Assembly: GCA_900318815.1 (NCBI GenBank) | Contig: ONMA01000034.1 | Span: forward strand, 16,441-80,440 | Source: an uncultured Prevotellaceae bacterium | Lineage (GTDB): Bacteria; Bacteroidota; Bacteroidia; Bacteroidales; Bacteroidaceae | Direction: 5' to 3' | Length of the DNA stretch: 64,000 bases | In this document: in pieces, positions 8,705 to 16,401 of the stretch | How the letters are laid out: every line of letters starts with the position of its first letter | Numbering within the stretch: the stretch's first letter is position 1 | Made by a program: the position numbers and the translations under genes | The notes under the pieces: model-generated | Told to the model about the DNA's origin: nothing | Database searches by the model: none | Seen by the model: the letters and a program-made list of their open reading frames with translations, nothing else

Positions 8705-10411
8705 TCAATACTCGAACGACGAACCACCAAGGAACTCGCGCAATAGCGAGGTGGGCGGTATCTGGTCTTCGGAGATGGGGTGTATGTAGCTGAGGAACTT
8801 GCGCAGGCGATAGGCCTCGGCATACTCCGGACATTTCTCGGGAACCTGCTCTAAGAGCGGTTCGGCCTGGTGCTTGATGACGGCCAGTTCGAAGAGCATG
8901 GCGGTGTTGAACATCTGGTCGGCATTCTCCTGATAAGGGAATATCCACTTGTTCTCGCCACGGCGCACCGACGGCCAGCGGCGAATAGTCTCTTGGGCCG
9001 ACACGCCGCGATACTTGTTGTCGCGGATGATGCGGCGCAGCAGTCGGTTGTCGGTTGTGGGGATGTAGTTGTGCTTGTCAAGGAGCAGCGTGGTCAGTGC
9101 CGAGGCATATACACGGAATTTCTGTTCCTCTGGAATCTGGGCCGTCAGCTCGGGGTTCAGTGCATGGATGCCTTCCACCACGAGAATCTCGTCGTCGTGC
9201 AGTCGCAATCTCTTGCCGCTCCACTCACTCTTGCCTTGCTGGAAGTTGTAGCGTGGCAGCTCCACCTCCTCGCCTCGGAGCAGGGCCTGCAGCTGTTCGT
9301 TCAGCAGGGGGATGTTCAGGGCGTAGATGCTCTCGAAGTCGTAGTCGCCTGATGCGTCGCGGGGACTCTTTTCGCGGTCGAGGAAGTAGTCGTCGAGCGA
9401 GATGGGCACTGGCTTGATGCCGTTGGTCAGCAGCTGCACCGACAGGCGTTTGCACGTGGTGGTCTTTCCGCTGCTGGAAGGGCCTGAGATGAGTACCATC
9501 CTGAGTCCCTGCTGCTGCTTTTGGTCCAGGTCGTGCGGCATGTTGAGATAGCACCGCGAAGCAATCTCCTCGGCAATCTTTGCAATCTTCTTCTCCTGCA
9601 GGGCCTCTGATACCTGTATGAGCAGGTTCGAGCGCCCCGAGACGATGGCCTCGTTCAGGTCGCCGATGGTACGCATGCCAAGGAGCGACTGCCAGCGGTG
9701 GTGCTCCTTGAAGATGCCGAACATCTTGTCCTGCATCACCATCTTGCCCAAGCGGGTGGGATCCTCGGGCGACGGCAGCCGCAGCAACAGCCCGTCGTAA
9801 TATTTCTCTATCCCGAACAGGTACAGGTTCTTGATGTTCGTAAGCAGTGCCCCATAGTAATAGTCGTAGTAGCCGTCCAGTTCGTAGACGATGGTGTAGA
9901 GCGACCCTACACCCTTGAGCAGCTTCACCTTGGAGTAGGTGTGCAGCTCGGTGAACATGCGTATGGCTTCTTCCATGCTCACGTCGTGCCGGTGTATGGG
10001 CAGTGCGGCGTCAATCAGCTCCTCCATGCGATGTCGTATGCGCTGTGCGTCCTCGGCGGTCACGGGGTGTCCGATGTTCAAGTTCACGTAGTAGCCGTTA
10101 GACACGGGGATGTCGATGGCCACCTTGGCAGTCGTGTACAGGTCGTGGACGGCCTTGCACAGCACGAAGAACAGCGTGCGCGTGTAGGTCCGCAGCCCGC
10201 TGTTCGACGTGATGTCGAGAAACTCCACCGTCTTAGGGTTGTAAAAGCGGTAGTGCATGCCCTCTACCTTGTTGTTCACGTGGGCACAGATGGGGCCATA
10301 CTGCATCTGCAGGCCCGATTGGCCGAACACATCCATGAGCGTCGACCCTGCGGGAACTTCAATCTCGGCGTCGTTGTTCAGGCACCTAATCATTACGGTT
10401 TGTTCTTTCAT
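8705..10411 (-). CDS. Nucleoside kinase with TGS and uridine-kinase-like domains
   Basis: A 568-aa cytoplasmic protein. The N-terminus resembles the TGS/threonyl-tRNA synthetase editing-type region (IEVPAGSTLMDVFGQSG), and the C-terminal third is a phosphoribulokinase/uridine kinase domain with the P-loop GPSSSGKTTT around residue 310 and a conserved LDDYFLDREKSP segment. This architecture is widespread in Bacteroidetes and Firmicutes and is usually annotated as a nucleoside kinase. The frame is open further upstream, but MKEQTVMIRCLNN at 10411 is the natural start of the first domain. It is convergent with the upstream set and divergent from sufE. Confidence 0.87.
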   Translation of the reverse strand: MKEQTVMIRCLNNDAEIEVPAGSTLMDVFGQSGLQMQYGPICAHVNNKVEGMHYRFYNPKTVEFLDITSNSGLRTYTRTLFFVLCKAVHDLYTTAKVAIDIPVSNGYYVNLNIGHPVTAEDAQRIRHRMEELIDAALPIHRHDVSMEEAIRMFTELHTYSKVKLLKGVGSLYTIVYELDGYYDYYYGALLTNIKNLYLFGIEKYYDGLLLRLPSPEDPTRLGKMVMQDKMFGIFKEHHRWQSLLGMRTIGDLNEAIVSGRSNLLIQVSEALQEKKIAKIAEEIASRCYLNMPHDLDQKQQQGLRMVLISGPSSSGKTTTCKRLSVQLLTNGIKPVPISLDDYFLDREKSPRDASGDYDFESIYALNIPLLNEQLQALLRGEEVELPRYNFQQGKSEWSGKRLRLHDDEILVVEGIHALNPELTAQIPEEQKFRVYASALTTLLLDKHNYIPTTDNRLLRRIIRDNKYRGVSAQETIRRWPSVRRGENKWIFPYQENADQMFNTAMLFELAVIKHQAEPLLEQVPEKCPEYAEAYRLRKFLSYIHPISEDQIPPTSLLREFLGGSSFEY

Positions 10412-10606
10412 ATTATTAGCATTTATTTCTTCAGGCCATCTTGGTGAATGCTGCGACCATGCTTGTCGTGGCGAAAACGGTACAAATATATGCAAAAAAA
10501 TCCAAAACGGAACAATTTCGCCCCGTGATTTATGATTTATTGGGAATCTACGGCTTCTTAACAAAACAACTTGGCGGAATGTGTCGGCAGTTTCAAGTAT
10601 TTTTAG

Positions 10607-10615
10607 TACTTTTGC
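10607..10615 (+). promoter_or_regulatory. -7 promoter box for the sufE-prmC-recX-comF operon
   Basis: TACTTTTGC matches TAnnTTTG and lies 51 nt before the sufE ATG. A -33 box at the right distance is not obvious. Confidence 0.5.
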
Positions 10616-10666
10616 AGCAAACTATCCGAATACGACAAAACAAGTGAATAATAATTAGACAACAAA

Positions 10667-11086
10667 ATGACTATCAACGAACGACAAGACGAGATTATCG
10701 ACGAGTTCGCCGGACTGGACGACTGGATGGACAAATACCAGCTGCTCATCGACATGGGCAACGAACAGGAACCGCTCGACGAAAAGTACAAGACCGAACA
10801 GAACCTGATTGACGGTTGCCAGAGCCGCGTATGGCTGCAGGCCGACTATGAGAACGGACGCATTTACTTCACGGCCGAGAGCGACGCCCTCATCGTGAAG
10901 GGTATCGTGACACTGCTCATCCGCGTGCTCAGCGATGCCACACCACAGGAAATCCTTGATGCCGACCTGTACTTCATCGACCAGATAGGACTGAAGGAAC
11001 ACCTCAGCCCCACCCGCTCCAACGGACTCGTGGCCATGGTGAAGCAGATGCGCATGTATGCCCTGGCATTCCAGGCCAAAGGCTGA
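10667..11086 (+). CDS. sufE: SufE family cysteine desulfurase-activating protein
   Basis: Accepts sulfur from SufS and passes it to the SufBCD scaffold during Fe-S cluster assembly. The 139-aa protein carries the conserved acceptor cysteine in DGCQSRVWL and the C-terminal LSPTRSNGLVAMV segment typical of SufE. It is the first gene of a tight operon: prmC starts 5 nt after its stop. Confidence 0.95.
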   Translation: MTINERQDEIIDEFAGLDDWMDKYQLLIDMGNEQEPLDEKYKTEQNLIDGCQSRVWLQADYENGRIYFTAESDALIVKGIVTLLIRVLSDATPQEILDADLYFIDQIGLKEHLSPTRSNGLVAMVKQMRMYALAFQAKG

Positions 11087-11091
11087 ACCGC

Positions 11092-11979
11092 ATGATCTAC
11101 CACGAGCTTTGGCAGTCGCTGCAAGGCATCTACGACGAGCGCGAGTCACGGGCCGTAGTCCTGTGGCTGCTCGAAGTGGCGTTTGGCCTGTCGCACACCG
11201 ATGTGGTGTGCGGAGCGGTGGAACGGCTACAGGATGAAAGCCGTCGGCGACTGAAAGAGATGATGGCCCGGCTGCAACAGGGCGAACCCGTGCAGTATGT
11301 AGCGGGCGTGGCCGACTTCGGCCCCCGGCAGTTCCGCGTATCCCCAGCCGTACTGATTCCAAGACCAGAGACCTACGAACTGTGTCAGTGGATTGTTAGT
11401 GGAGAGTGGAGAGTGGAGAGAGAAGAGAGGGTTGTTAGTGGAGAGTGGAGAGAGGAGAGAGGAGAGAGGAGAGACTCTATTCTCGATATTGGAACGGGGA
11501 GTGGCTGCATTGCCTGCACACTGGCCAGCGAACTGAGAGGGAGCAAAGTGACGGCATGGGACATCTCTGAGGAAGCACTCTACATGGCTAAGGAAAATGC
11601 AAGAAACAACGGTTCCATCGTTGTTTTTGAGCAGCAGGATGCCTTGGCACCACCCGACGACCACGACCGATGGGACATCATCGTGAGCAACCCACCATAT
11701 ATCTGCGACAAGGAAAGTGATGGCATGGAGCGCAACGTACTGGACTACGAACCACACTTGGCACTCTTCGTACCCGACAACGACCCGCTGTGCTTCTACC
11801 GTGCCATCGGCCAATACGCACACAAGGCACTGAAGACCGGTGGCAGGCTCTTCTTCGAACTGAATGCCGCCTACGCTGATGAAACCAAGACCCTGATGGA
11901 ACAGTTGGGCTTCACCAACACAGAGATAAAAGACGACCAGTTTGGACGTCACAGATTCCTGAAAACCTCACGACCATGA
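11092..11979 (+). CDS. prmC: Release factor glutamine methyltransferase, with internal repeat insertion
   Basis: Methylates the GGQ glutamine of peptide-chain release factors. The helical N-terminal domain ends at VLIPRPET. The SAM motif I is DIGTGSGCIA and the catalytic motif is SNPPYI. Length 295 aa. Between the two domains sits a charged stretch built from two 39-nt direct repeats (IVSGEWRVEREER, then VVSGEWREERGER) at about 11393-11472, absent from ordinary PrmC. The frame is kept, so the protein is probably still made. It overlaps recX by 4 nt (ATGA). Confidence 0.93.
   Translation: MIYHELWQSLQGIYDERESRAVVLWLLEVAFGLSHTDVVCGAVERLQDESRRRLKEMMARLQQGEPVQYVAGVADFGPRQFRVSPAVLIPRPETYELCQWIVSGEWRVEREERVVSGEWREERGERRDSILDIGTGSGCIACTLASELRGSKVTAWDISEEALYMAKENARNNGSIVVFEQQDALAPPDDHDRWDIIVSNPPYICDKESDGMERNVLDYEPHLALFVPDNDPLCFYRAIGQYAHKALKTGGRLFFELNAAYADETKTLMEQLGFTNTEIKDDQFGRHRFLKTSRP
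11393..11472 (+). repeat. Purine-rich 39-nt direct repeat inside prmC
   Basis: TTGTTAGTGGAGAGTGGAG begins at 11393 and again at 11432, giving two 39-nt units (13 codons each), followed by further GAGAGG runs. The period is a multiple of three, so the prmC frame stays open. Confidence 0.8.
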
Positions 11980-12476
11980 GAGAACCTAAACAGAAGACAA
12001 GCGAACAAGCCTTCCAGCAACTGAGCGCAGCATGTGCCCAGGCCGAGCACTGCCAGCAGGAGATGCTCGACAAGATGCGTCGCTGGGGCTTGGACGAGAG
12101 CGAACAGGCCAGCGTGATGGAACGACTCGTCAAGGGCCGCTATGTTGACGACGAGCGTTTCTGCCGCGCCTTTGTGCGCGACAAGATCAAGTACAACAAA
12201 TGGGGACGGCGCAAGGTGGAGCAGGCTCTCTGGCTCAAGCACATCGATGCCGACATCTGCCAGCGCGTGCTCGATGAAATCGACGAAAAAGACTACATCG
12301 ACATCCTGCGGCCCATGCTACAGCAGAAACGGCGCACCGTCCGAGCCGCCAACGACTACGAGCTACGCATGAAACTGATGAAATGGGCACTTTCACGCGG
12401 ATTCACCATGGATATTATCCGGCAATGCATGGAAACAGGGGAAGATGAGAACGAGCTTCTGGACGAGGATCTTTGA
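11976..12476 (+). CDS. recX: Regulatory protein RecX
   Basis: A 166-aa helical protein of the RecX family, which restrains RecA filaments. The repeated three-helix units are visible, including KGRYVDDERFCRAFVRDKI and NKWGRRKVEQALWLK, the most conserved part of the family. The start overlaps the prmC stop (ATGA) and the 3' end overlaps comF by 32 nt, so the three genes are translationally coupled. Confidence 0.9.
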   Translation: MREPKQKTSEQAFQQLSAACAQAEHCQQEMLDKMRRWGLDESEQASVMERLVKGRYVDDERFCRAFVRDKIKYNKWGRRKVEQALWLKHIDADICQRVLDEIDEKDYIDILRPMLQQKRRTVRAANDYELRMKLMKWALSRGFTMDIIRQCMETGEDENELLDEDL

Positions 12477-13143
12477 CCTGGTTGCACCCCGCACGTGCTG
12501 TGTCTGCGGCAGAAGGCTGTCGGCAGGCGAAAGCGTCATCTGCTGCTCATGCCACCTGCATTTGCCGCTGACACACTTTGAGCGGGACTTCCACACCAAC
12601 GAGATGGCACAACGCTTCTGGGGCCTCATCCCCCTGGAGCGTGCCGCAGCCCTGTTCTACTACGAAGCACAGTCGGACATGGCACGGCTCATCTACGACC
12701 TGAAATACCATCACCGCCCCGAACTGGGCGAACACTTAGGGAGGATTGCCGCCCGCCAGTTTGCTGCTGCGGGGTTCTTCCAGGGTGTCGATGCCATCAT
12801 TCCCACCCCACTGAGTAGGAGGCGGCAGTGGCAGCGAGGCTACAACCAAAGCATGGAGATAGCACGGGGAGTGAGCAGCGTGACGGGACTCCCCATTGAC
12901 AACAAGGCAGTGCGGCGCGTCAGTTTCCATCAGAGCCAGACCCACCTGAGCCGCTGGCAGCGACAGGCTAATATTGACTCGGCGTTCCGTTTGGTCGATG
13001 CCCGCCGCATCAGCAACCGCCACCTGCTCCTCATCGACGACATCGTGACCACCGGCAGCACCCTCGTTGCCCTCGCCCAGGAACTGCAGAAGGCGGGCAA
13101 CGTCCGTTTCAGCATCCTATCGTTAGGCTACACAAAATCCTGA
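12445..13143 (+). CDS. comF: ComF family phosphoribosyltransferase-like protein
   Basis: A 232-aa protein with an N-terminal zinc finger (CCVCGRRL and CCSC) and a C-terminal PRTase fold with the PRPP motif LLIDDIVTTGSTL. ComF/GntX proteins are linked to DNA uptake and recombination in naturally competent bacteria; the role in Bacteroidales is inferred. ATG 12445 lies inside recX. It is convergent with the sensor kinase gene, the two stop codons being adjacent (13143/13144). Confidence 0.88.
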   Translation: MRTSFWTRIFDLVAPRTCCVCGRRLSAGESVICCSCHLHLPLTHFERDFHTNEMAQRFWGLIPLERAAALFYYEAQSDMARLIYDLKYHHRPELGEHLGRIAARQFAAAGFFQGVDAIIPTPLSRRRQWQRGYNQSMEIARGVSSVTGLPIDNKAVRRVSFHQSQTHLSRWQRQANIDSAFRLVDARRISNRHLLLIDDIVTTGSTLVALAQELQKAGNVRFSILSLGYTKS

Positions 13144-15192
13144 TTACGCCTCTGGTTCCACTGAGGCAACGTGTTTGGCAATGGTGAACACCACACGGCA
13201 ACCGTCCGTGTAGTCGGGATCGATGGAAATACTACCGTCCAACAAGTTCACCAACATCTTGCAGACACTCATTCCCATGCCCGTAGTCTTGACTTGTTCG
13301 CCGGTTTCAACGAAAAGTTCAAAAACAGATTTCTGGCTTTCAATCGGTATGCCTGGGCCGGTATCAGCCACACTGAAGGTAAGCCTGTCAGGCTCGGTGC
13401 GGTCGGTGACCTGTACCAGCACATGGCCGTGGGTAGTGTACTTCACAGCATTGTCAATCAGGTGGTGCAGGGTCTTACGCAGGCAGACCTCGTTGGTCTT
13501 CACCGCCAGCGTGTCGTCCACCTCGGTGGTGAACAGCAGCTCCACGTCGTGCGTCATCTTCGGGCTAAAGCCGGAAAGCACATCCTGGCAGAGCGCGTTG
13601 ACCCAGACCTCATCGTCCTGTTCAACCGCCATGATACTGTCATAGTGCGACAGTTCCAGCATGCCGTCGACCACATGCATCAGCACGTCGGCACTCTCAT
13701 TGATGCGCTGCTTGAGGTCGGCCTTCTCCTCGTCGGGCAGCTCCACGCCGGGCATGGTCAGGAGGTCGGAGAAGCCGCAGATGGTGTTCAGGGGCGTGCG
13801 CATCTCGTGCGAGATGTTGTTCAGGAAGTTTCGCTTCACGTTCAGTGCCTTCTCGGCCGCCTTGCGGGCCTCATGCTCTGCCTGCTGCGACTGCATCAGC
13901 TGGCTGTTGATACGCTTCAGCTTCTTAATATGCCTTTTGTTGTGCCACAGGATGTAAAGCAGGAATCCGACGAGGAGCATGATGATGGCTGACCCCAGCA
14001 GTACCTGAATATTACGCATCCGGGCACGCGACTCGTACTCTCTGAGCATCAGCGCATGGCTCACCTTGTCAAGGCTGTCGGTCTTCAGTTTCATCGAGGC
14101 ATGCTCCAGCTCAATCTCGCGGTTCTTCAGCTTCAGGGCAGCCGTCTCGTTCACCAGCTTATGCTGTTCCAGCTCGCGCGACACATTCTCGAGGAGCAAC
14201 TGCTGGTTGGCAATACGCAGGTCCTTGGCCTCGTTCTTGGCCCAGGTGGCACTTAGCTCACTGGCCGATGCTGCTATCTGCTTAGCCAGCTCTTCCTTGT
14301 TAATGGAGTCCTTGAAGTCAGTTAAAAGCTTCAGGCTGAAGAATGCCTCCTTATACAACTCCCACTTCTCGTAGATCCGGACCCGCATCTCCATCCTGGA
14401 AATGGGGGCAGTAACGAGATCGGCCATGTGCAGTGCCTCCTCCAAGTTACCATGAAGCATGGCCCGGCGGCACTCTATCACACTTCCGTAGTTGTCGTCA
14501 TGTCCTAACCGTTTCTTTACTTTCTCGCGCTCCAGATAATCACGCACAAACCTGGCAGAGTCAACGTTGATGTCGGCAATGCAGATGAAAGACCAGGCCG
14601 ACATCTGATGCTGGTCGACAACGCCGGGCTCGGCCAGGGCCTTCCTGGCATACTTGACGACCTCATCGAACTGTCCGCGCTGATAGTAAGTCTTGGCAAG
14701 ACCCAGGTAGGCTGCGGCGGCACTCTCCCCAGGGAGATAACGCTGACGGCATTCTATCGCCTTGAGGAACAAGGCTTCGGCCTGATCGTAGGACCGGATG
14801 GCATTCTGGAGCGTACCCAAGGCGTAAGAGGCCGAATAAAGGCCAATCTTGCAGTCGGTCTTGACGGCATGCTCGTACACCTCATTGGCTATTTTCAGCC
14901 CTTTCGCCCGATCGCCGGCGGTAAAGATATAGATGGCCTCATTTCCCCACGCCTTATAGAACAGGCGGTCGTTGCCCACACGCTGGCAAACCTCCTTCAG
15001 CTTACGGGTGGTTTCGAGGAAAAGGTCGGTCTGCTTGTCGCTGTAATAACGGTACATGTCCTCTTCCAGCTGCCTAATATCATCGGCAGTCGGTTTCTGC
15101 GCCACAATCTGTTGGCATAATAACAATAACAGGAAAATGGCAATATGGTAATATTTACAGTTGTAGGCAATCACAGCCCACAAAAATAACAA
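13144..15192 (-). CDS. TPR-containing hybrid-type sensor histidine kinase
   Basis: A membrane sensor kinase of up to 682 aa. Order: signal/anchor segment (IAIFLLLLLCQQIVAQ), TPR-like helical repeats (about 40-300), a coiled coil, one membrane helix (about 390-412, VLLGSAIIMLLVGFLLYILW), HisKA with phospho-acceptor His about 462 in ISHEMRTPLN, and HATPase_c (N box DNAVKYT, G boxes ADTGPGI and GMGMSVCKML). No receiver domain or DNA-binding domain is present. No ATG lies near the signal peptide: the longest frame starts TTG (15192) and GTG 15174 is an alternative. Signal and partner regulator unknown. Confidence 0.85.
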   Translation of the reverse strand: MLFLWAVIAYNCKYYHIAIFLLLLLCQQIVAQKPTADDIRQLEEDMYRYYSDKQTDLFLETTRKLKEVCQRVGNDRLFYKAWGNEAIYIFTAGDRAKGLKIANEVYEHAVKTDCKIGLYSASYALGTLQNAIRSYDQAEALFLKAIECRQRYLPGESAAAAYLGLAKTYYQRGQFDEVVKYARKALAEPGVVDQHQMSAWSFICIADINVDSARFVRDYLEREKVKKRLGHDDNYGSVIECRRAMLHGNLEEALHMADLVTAPISRMEMRVRIYEKWELYKEAFFSLKLLTDFKDSINKEELAKQIAASASELSATWAKNEAKDLRIANQQLLLENVSRELEQHKLVNETAALKLKNREIELEHASMKLKTDSLDKVSHALMLREYESRARMRNIQVLLGSAIIMLLVGFLLYILWHNKRHIKKLKRINSQLMQSQQAEHEARKAAEKALNVKRNFLNNISHEMRTPLNTICGFSDLLTMPGVELPDEEKADLKQRINESADVLMHVVDGMLELSHYDSIMAVEQDDEVWVNALCQDVLSGFSPKMTHDVELLFTTEVDDTLAVKTNEVCLRKTLHHLIDNAVKYTTHGHVLVQVTDRTEPDRLTFSVADTGPGIPIESQKSVFELFVETGEQVKTTGMGMSVCKMLVNLLDGSISIDPDYTDGCRVVFTIAKHVASVEPEA

Positions 15193-15280
15193 TTATTTTC
15201 TAATCAAACTACAAGATTAATTTTTTTTTCATATTTTACACATTAATAAAACTAAGTAACATGCATAAAAACAAAACGAC

Positions 15281-15494
15281 GCGGTTGAAAGACGCTGAAA
15301 GCGTCACCTCTTAATAGCCGTAGGTCGGTACGACCTGCGGATAAGGTGCGGATGGTGACATCGACTCTGAAAGAGTCGCCTCTCAATGATGTTGGGGCAC
15401 TCTTTCAGAGTGCATTTCACTCCCTTTCCATTATCCGTAGGTCCTTCGGACACTACGGCTATTGAGAGGTGACGCTTTCAGCGTCTTTCATCCG
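15281..15494. repeat. Large nested palindrome (GACGCTGAAAGCGTC family), copy 1
   Basis: Outer arms of about 40 nt (TTGAAAGACGCTGAAAGCGT and its complement near 15465-15490) enclose smaller hairpins: GACTCTGAAAGAGTC, GCACTCTTTCAGAGTGC and GGTCGGTACGACC. A second copy lies at 38037-38246 in the same orientation. It fills the gap upstream of the sensor kinase gene. Confidence 0.85.
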
Positions 15495-15513
15495 CAGGTC
15501 GAAATAAAATGAA

Positions 15514-16026
15514 TCACTCAGCCCCCTCTATCAGGATGGCAACGGCCTTGAGCTGCTGCCAACCGGCACGGTCGGTGAGGCGAATCATGAAGTGATAGTC
15601 GCCATGACGGACATCGGCAGGGATGGGTATCTCCACCGCAGCCTTGTAGGAAACCTGGCCTGCGGGGATGCCGTAGTCCTGATTGAACACCCAGGGCGTG
15701 CCGCTCGTTTCGGCCTCATGGTCATCGTCATGATGGCATTCGCTGCCCTCGTGGTCGTGGTCGTCGGCCTCGGTGCTGTGGCTGTGATGGTCGAAGTTGC
15801 CATGCACCTCGATGTTGAAGCTACCTAACTCCGTATCGTCCTCGAAGAGATAACGGAAGGAAATGACATCGCCAGGATGATAGACCTGGCAGTTGATAGG
15901 ACTGGCCGTGAGGCCACGGCCGGAAATGACGGGGGCTGTCATGTCCTTGTCATTGTCGTCGCTGCCACAGGCAACGAAAGTGGTCACAAGAGCCATAAGA
16001 AGGCTCAGAAAGATATACTTTTTCAT
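15514..16026 (-). CDS. DUF4625 lipoprotein with histidine-rich metal-binding segment
   Basis: A 170-aa predicted lipoprotein: signal peptide with lipobox ending at Cys20 (TTFVACGSDD), then an Ig-like DUF4625 domain. Around residues 78-108 it carries a His/Asp/Glu-rich stretch (FDHHSHSTEADDHDHEG and ECHHDDDHE) that should bind transition metals. It is the last gene after a TonB-dependent receptor, separated by a repeat element. I infer a surface or periplasmic metal-binding partner of that receptor, zinc being the likeliest, but no substrate is proven by sequence. Confidence 0.85.
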   Translation of the reverse strand: MKKYIFLSLLMALVTTFVACGSDDNDKDMTAPVISGRGLTASPINCQVYHPGDVISFRYLFEDDTELGSFNIEVHGNFDHHSHSTEADDHDHEGSECHHDDDHEAETSGTPWVFNQDYGIPAGQVSYKAAVEIPIPADVRHGDYHFMIRLTDRAGWQQLKAVAILIEGAE

Positions 16027-16057
16027 TGTTGTTTCAATTTTCTTTTATCAATTATCA

Positions 16058-16381
16058 ACTTTCCCACCCATTTTAAAACCACGAATTTCACGAATTTCAC
16101 GCGCTCGACCTTGGTCGCTTTGCTTGCAAAGAATTACCATGCGGATGATATGTAATTTCACAAATGGTCGTAAACGACCGACGAATTTCACGCGCTCGAC
16201 CTTGGTCGCTTTGCTTGCAAAGAATTTTGGCTGCGCAGCCAATTCGTGTAATTCTTTGCAAGCAAAGCGACCAAGGTCGAGCGCGTTGCATCTTTAGTTG
16301 CGTTCGTGAAATGCTGGTCTTCATAGAAAAAATTCGTTTAATTCGTGAAATTCGTGGTTAAAAAGAAAAGGTGGGTAACTT
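16058..16381. repeat. Main palindromic element (CCACGAATTTCACG family), copy E1
   Basis: Terminal inverted arms read AACTTTCCCACCC, then AAAACCACGAATTTCACG on the left and the complement (TTCGTGAAATTCGTGGTT, then AAAGGTGGG) on the right. Internal modules are the GCGCTCGACCTTGGTCGC block (present twice in opposite orientation in this copy), a GGTCGTAAACGACC hairpin, TTGGCTGCGCAGCCAA, and a GCATCTTTAGTTGCG block. It lies between the TonB receptor and DUF4625 genes. Confidence 0.9.
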
Positions 16382-16401
16382 CATTTATTATTTATTGATT
16401 C

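Noticed and set aside
10412-10564. Upstream extension of the nucleoside kinase
   Set aside because: The added 51 residues have no similarity to the family start and cover the likely promoter region.
16164-16361. Short frame beginning MVVNDRRIS, with similar frames near 19110, 36967 and 40190
   Set aside because: All lie inside copies of the main palindromic repeat. Their similarity reflects the DNA repeat, they differ in frame and length between copies, and the repeats have no SD or promoter of their own.
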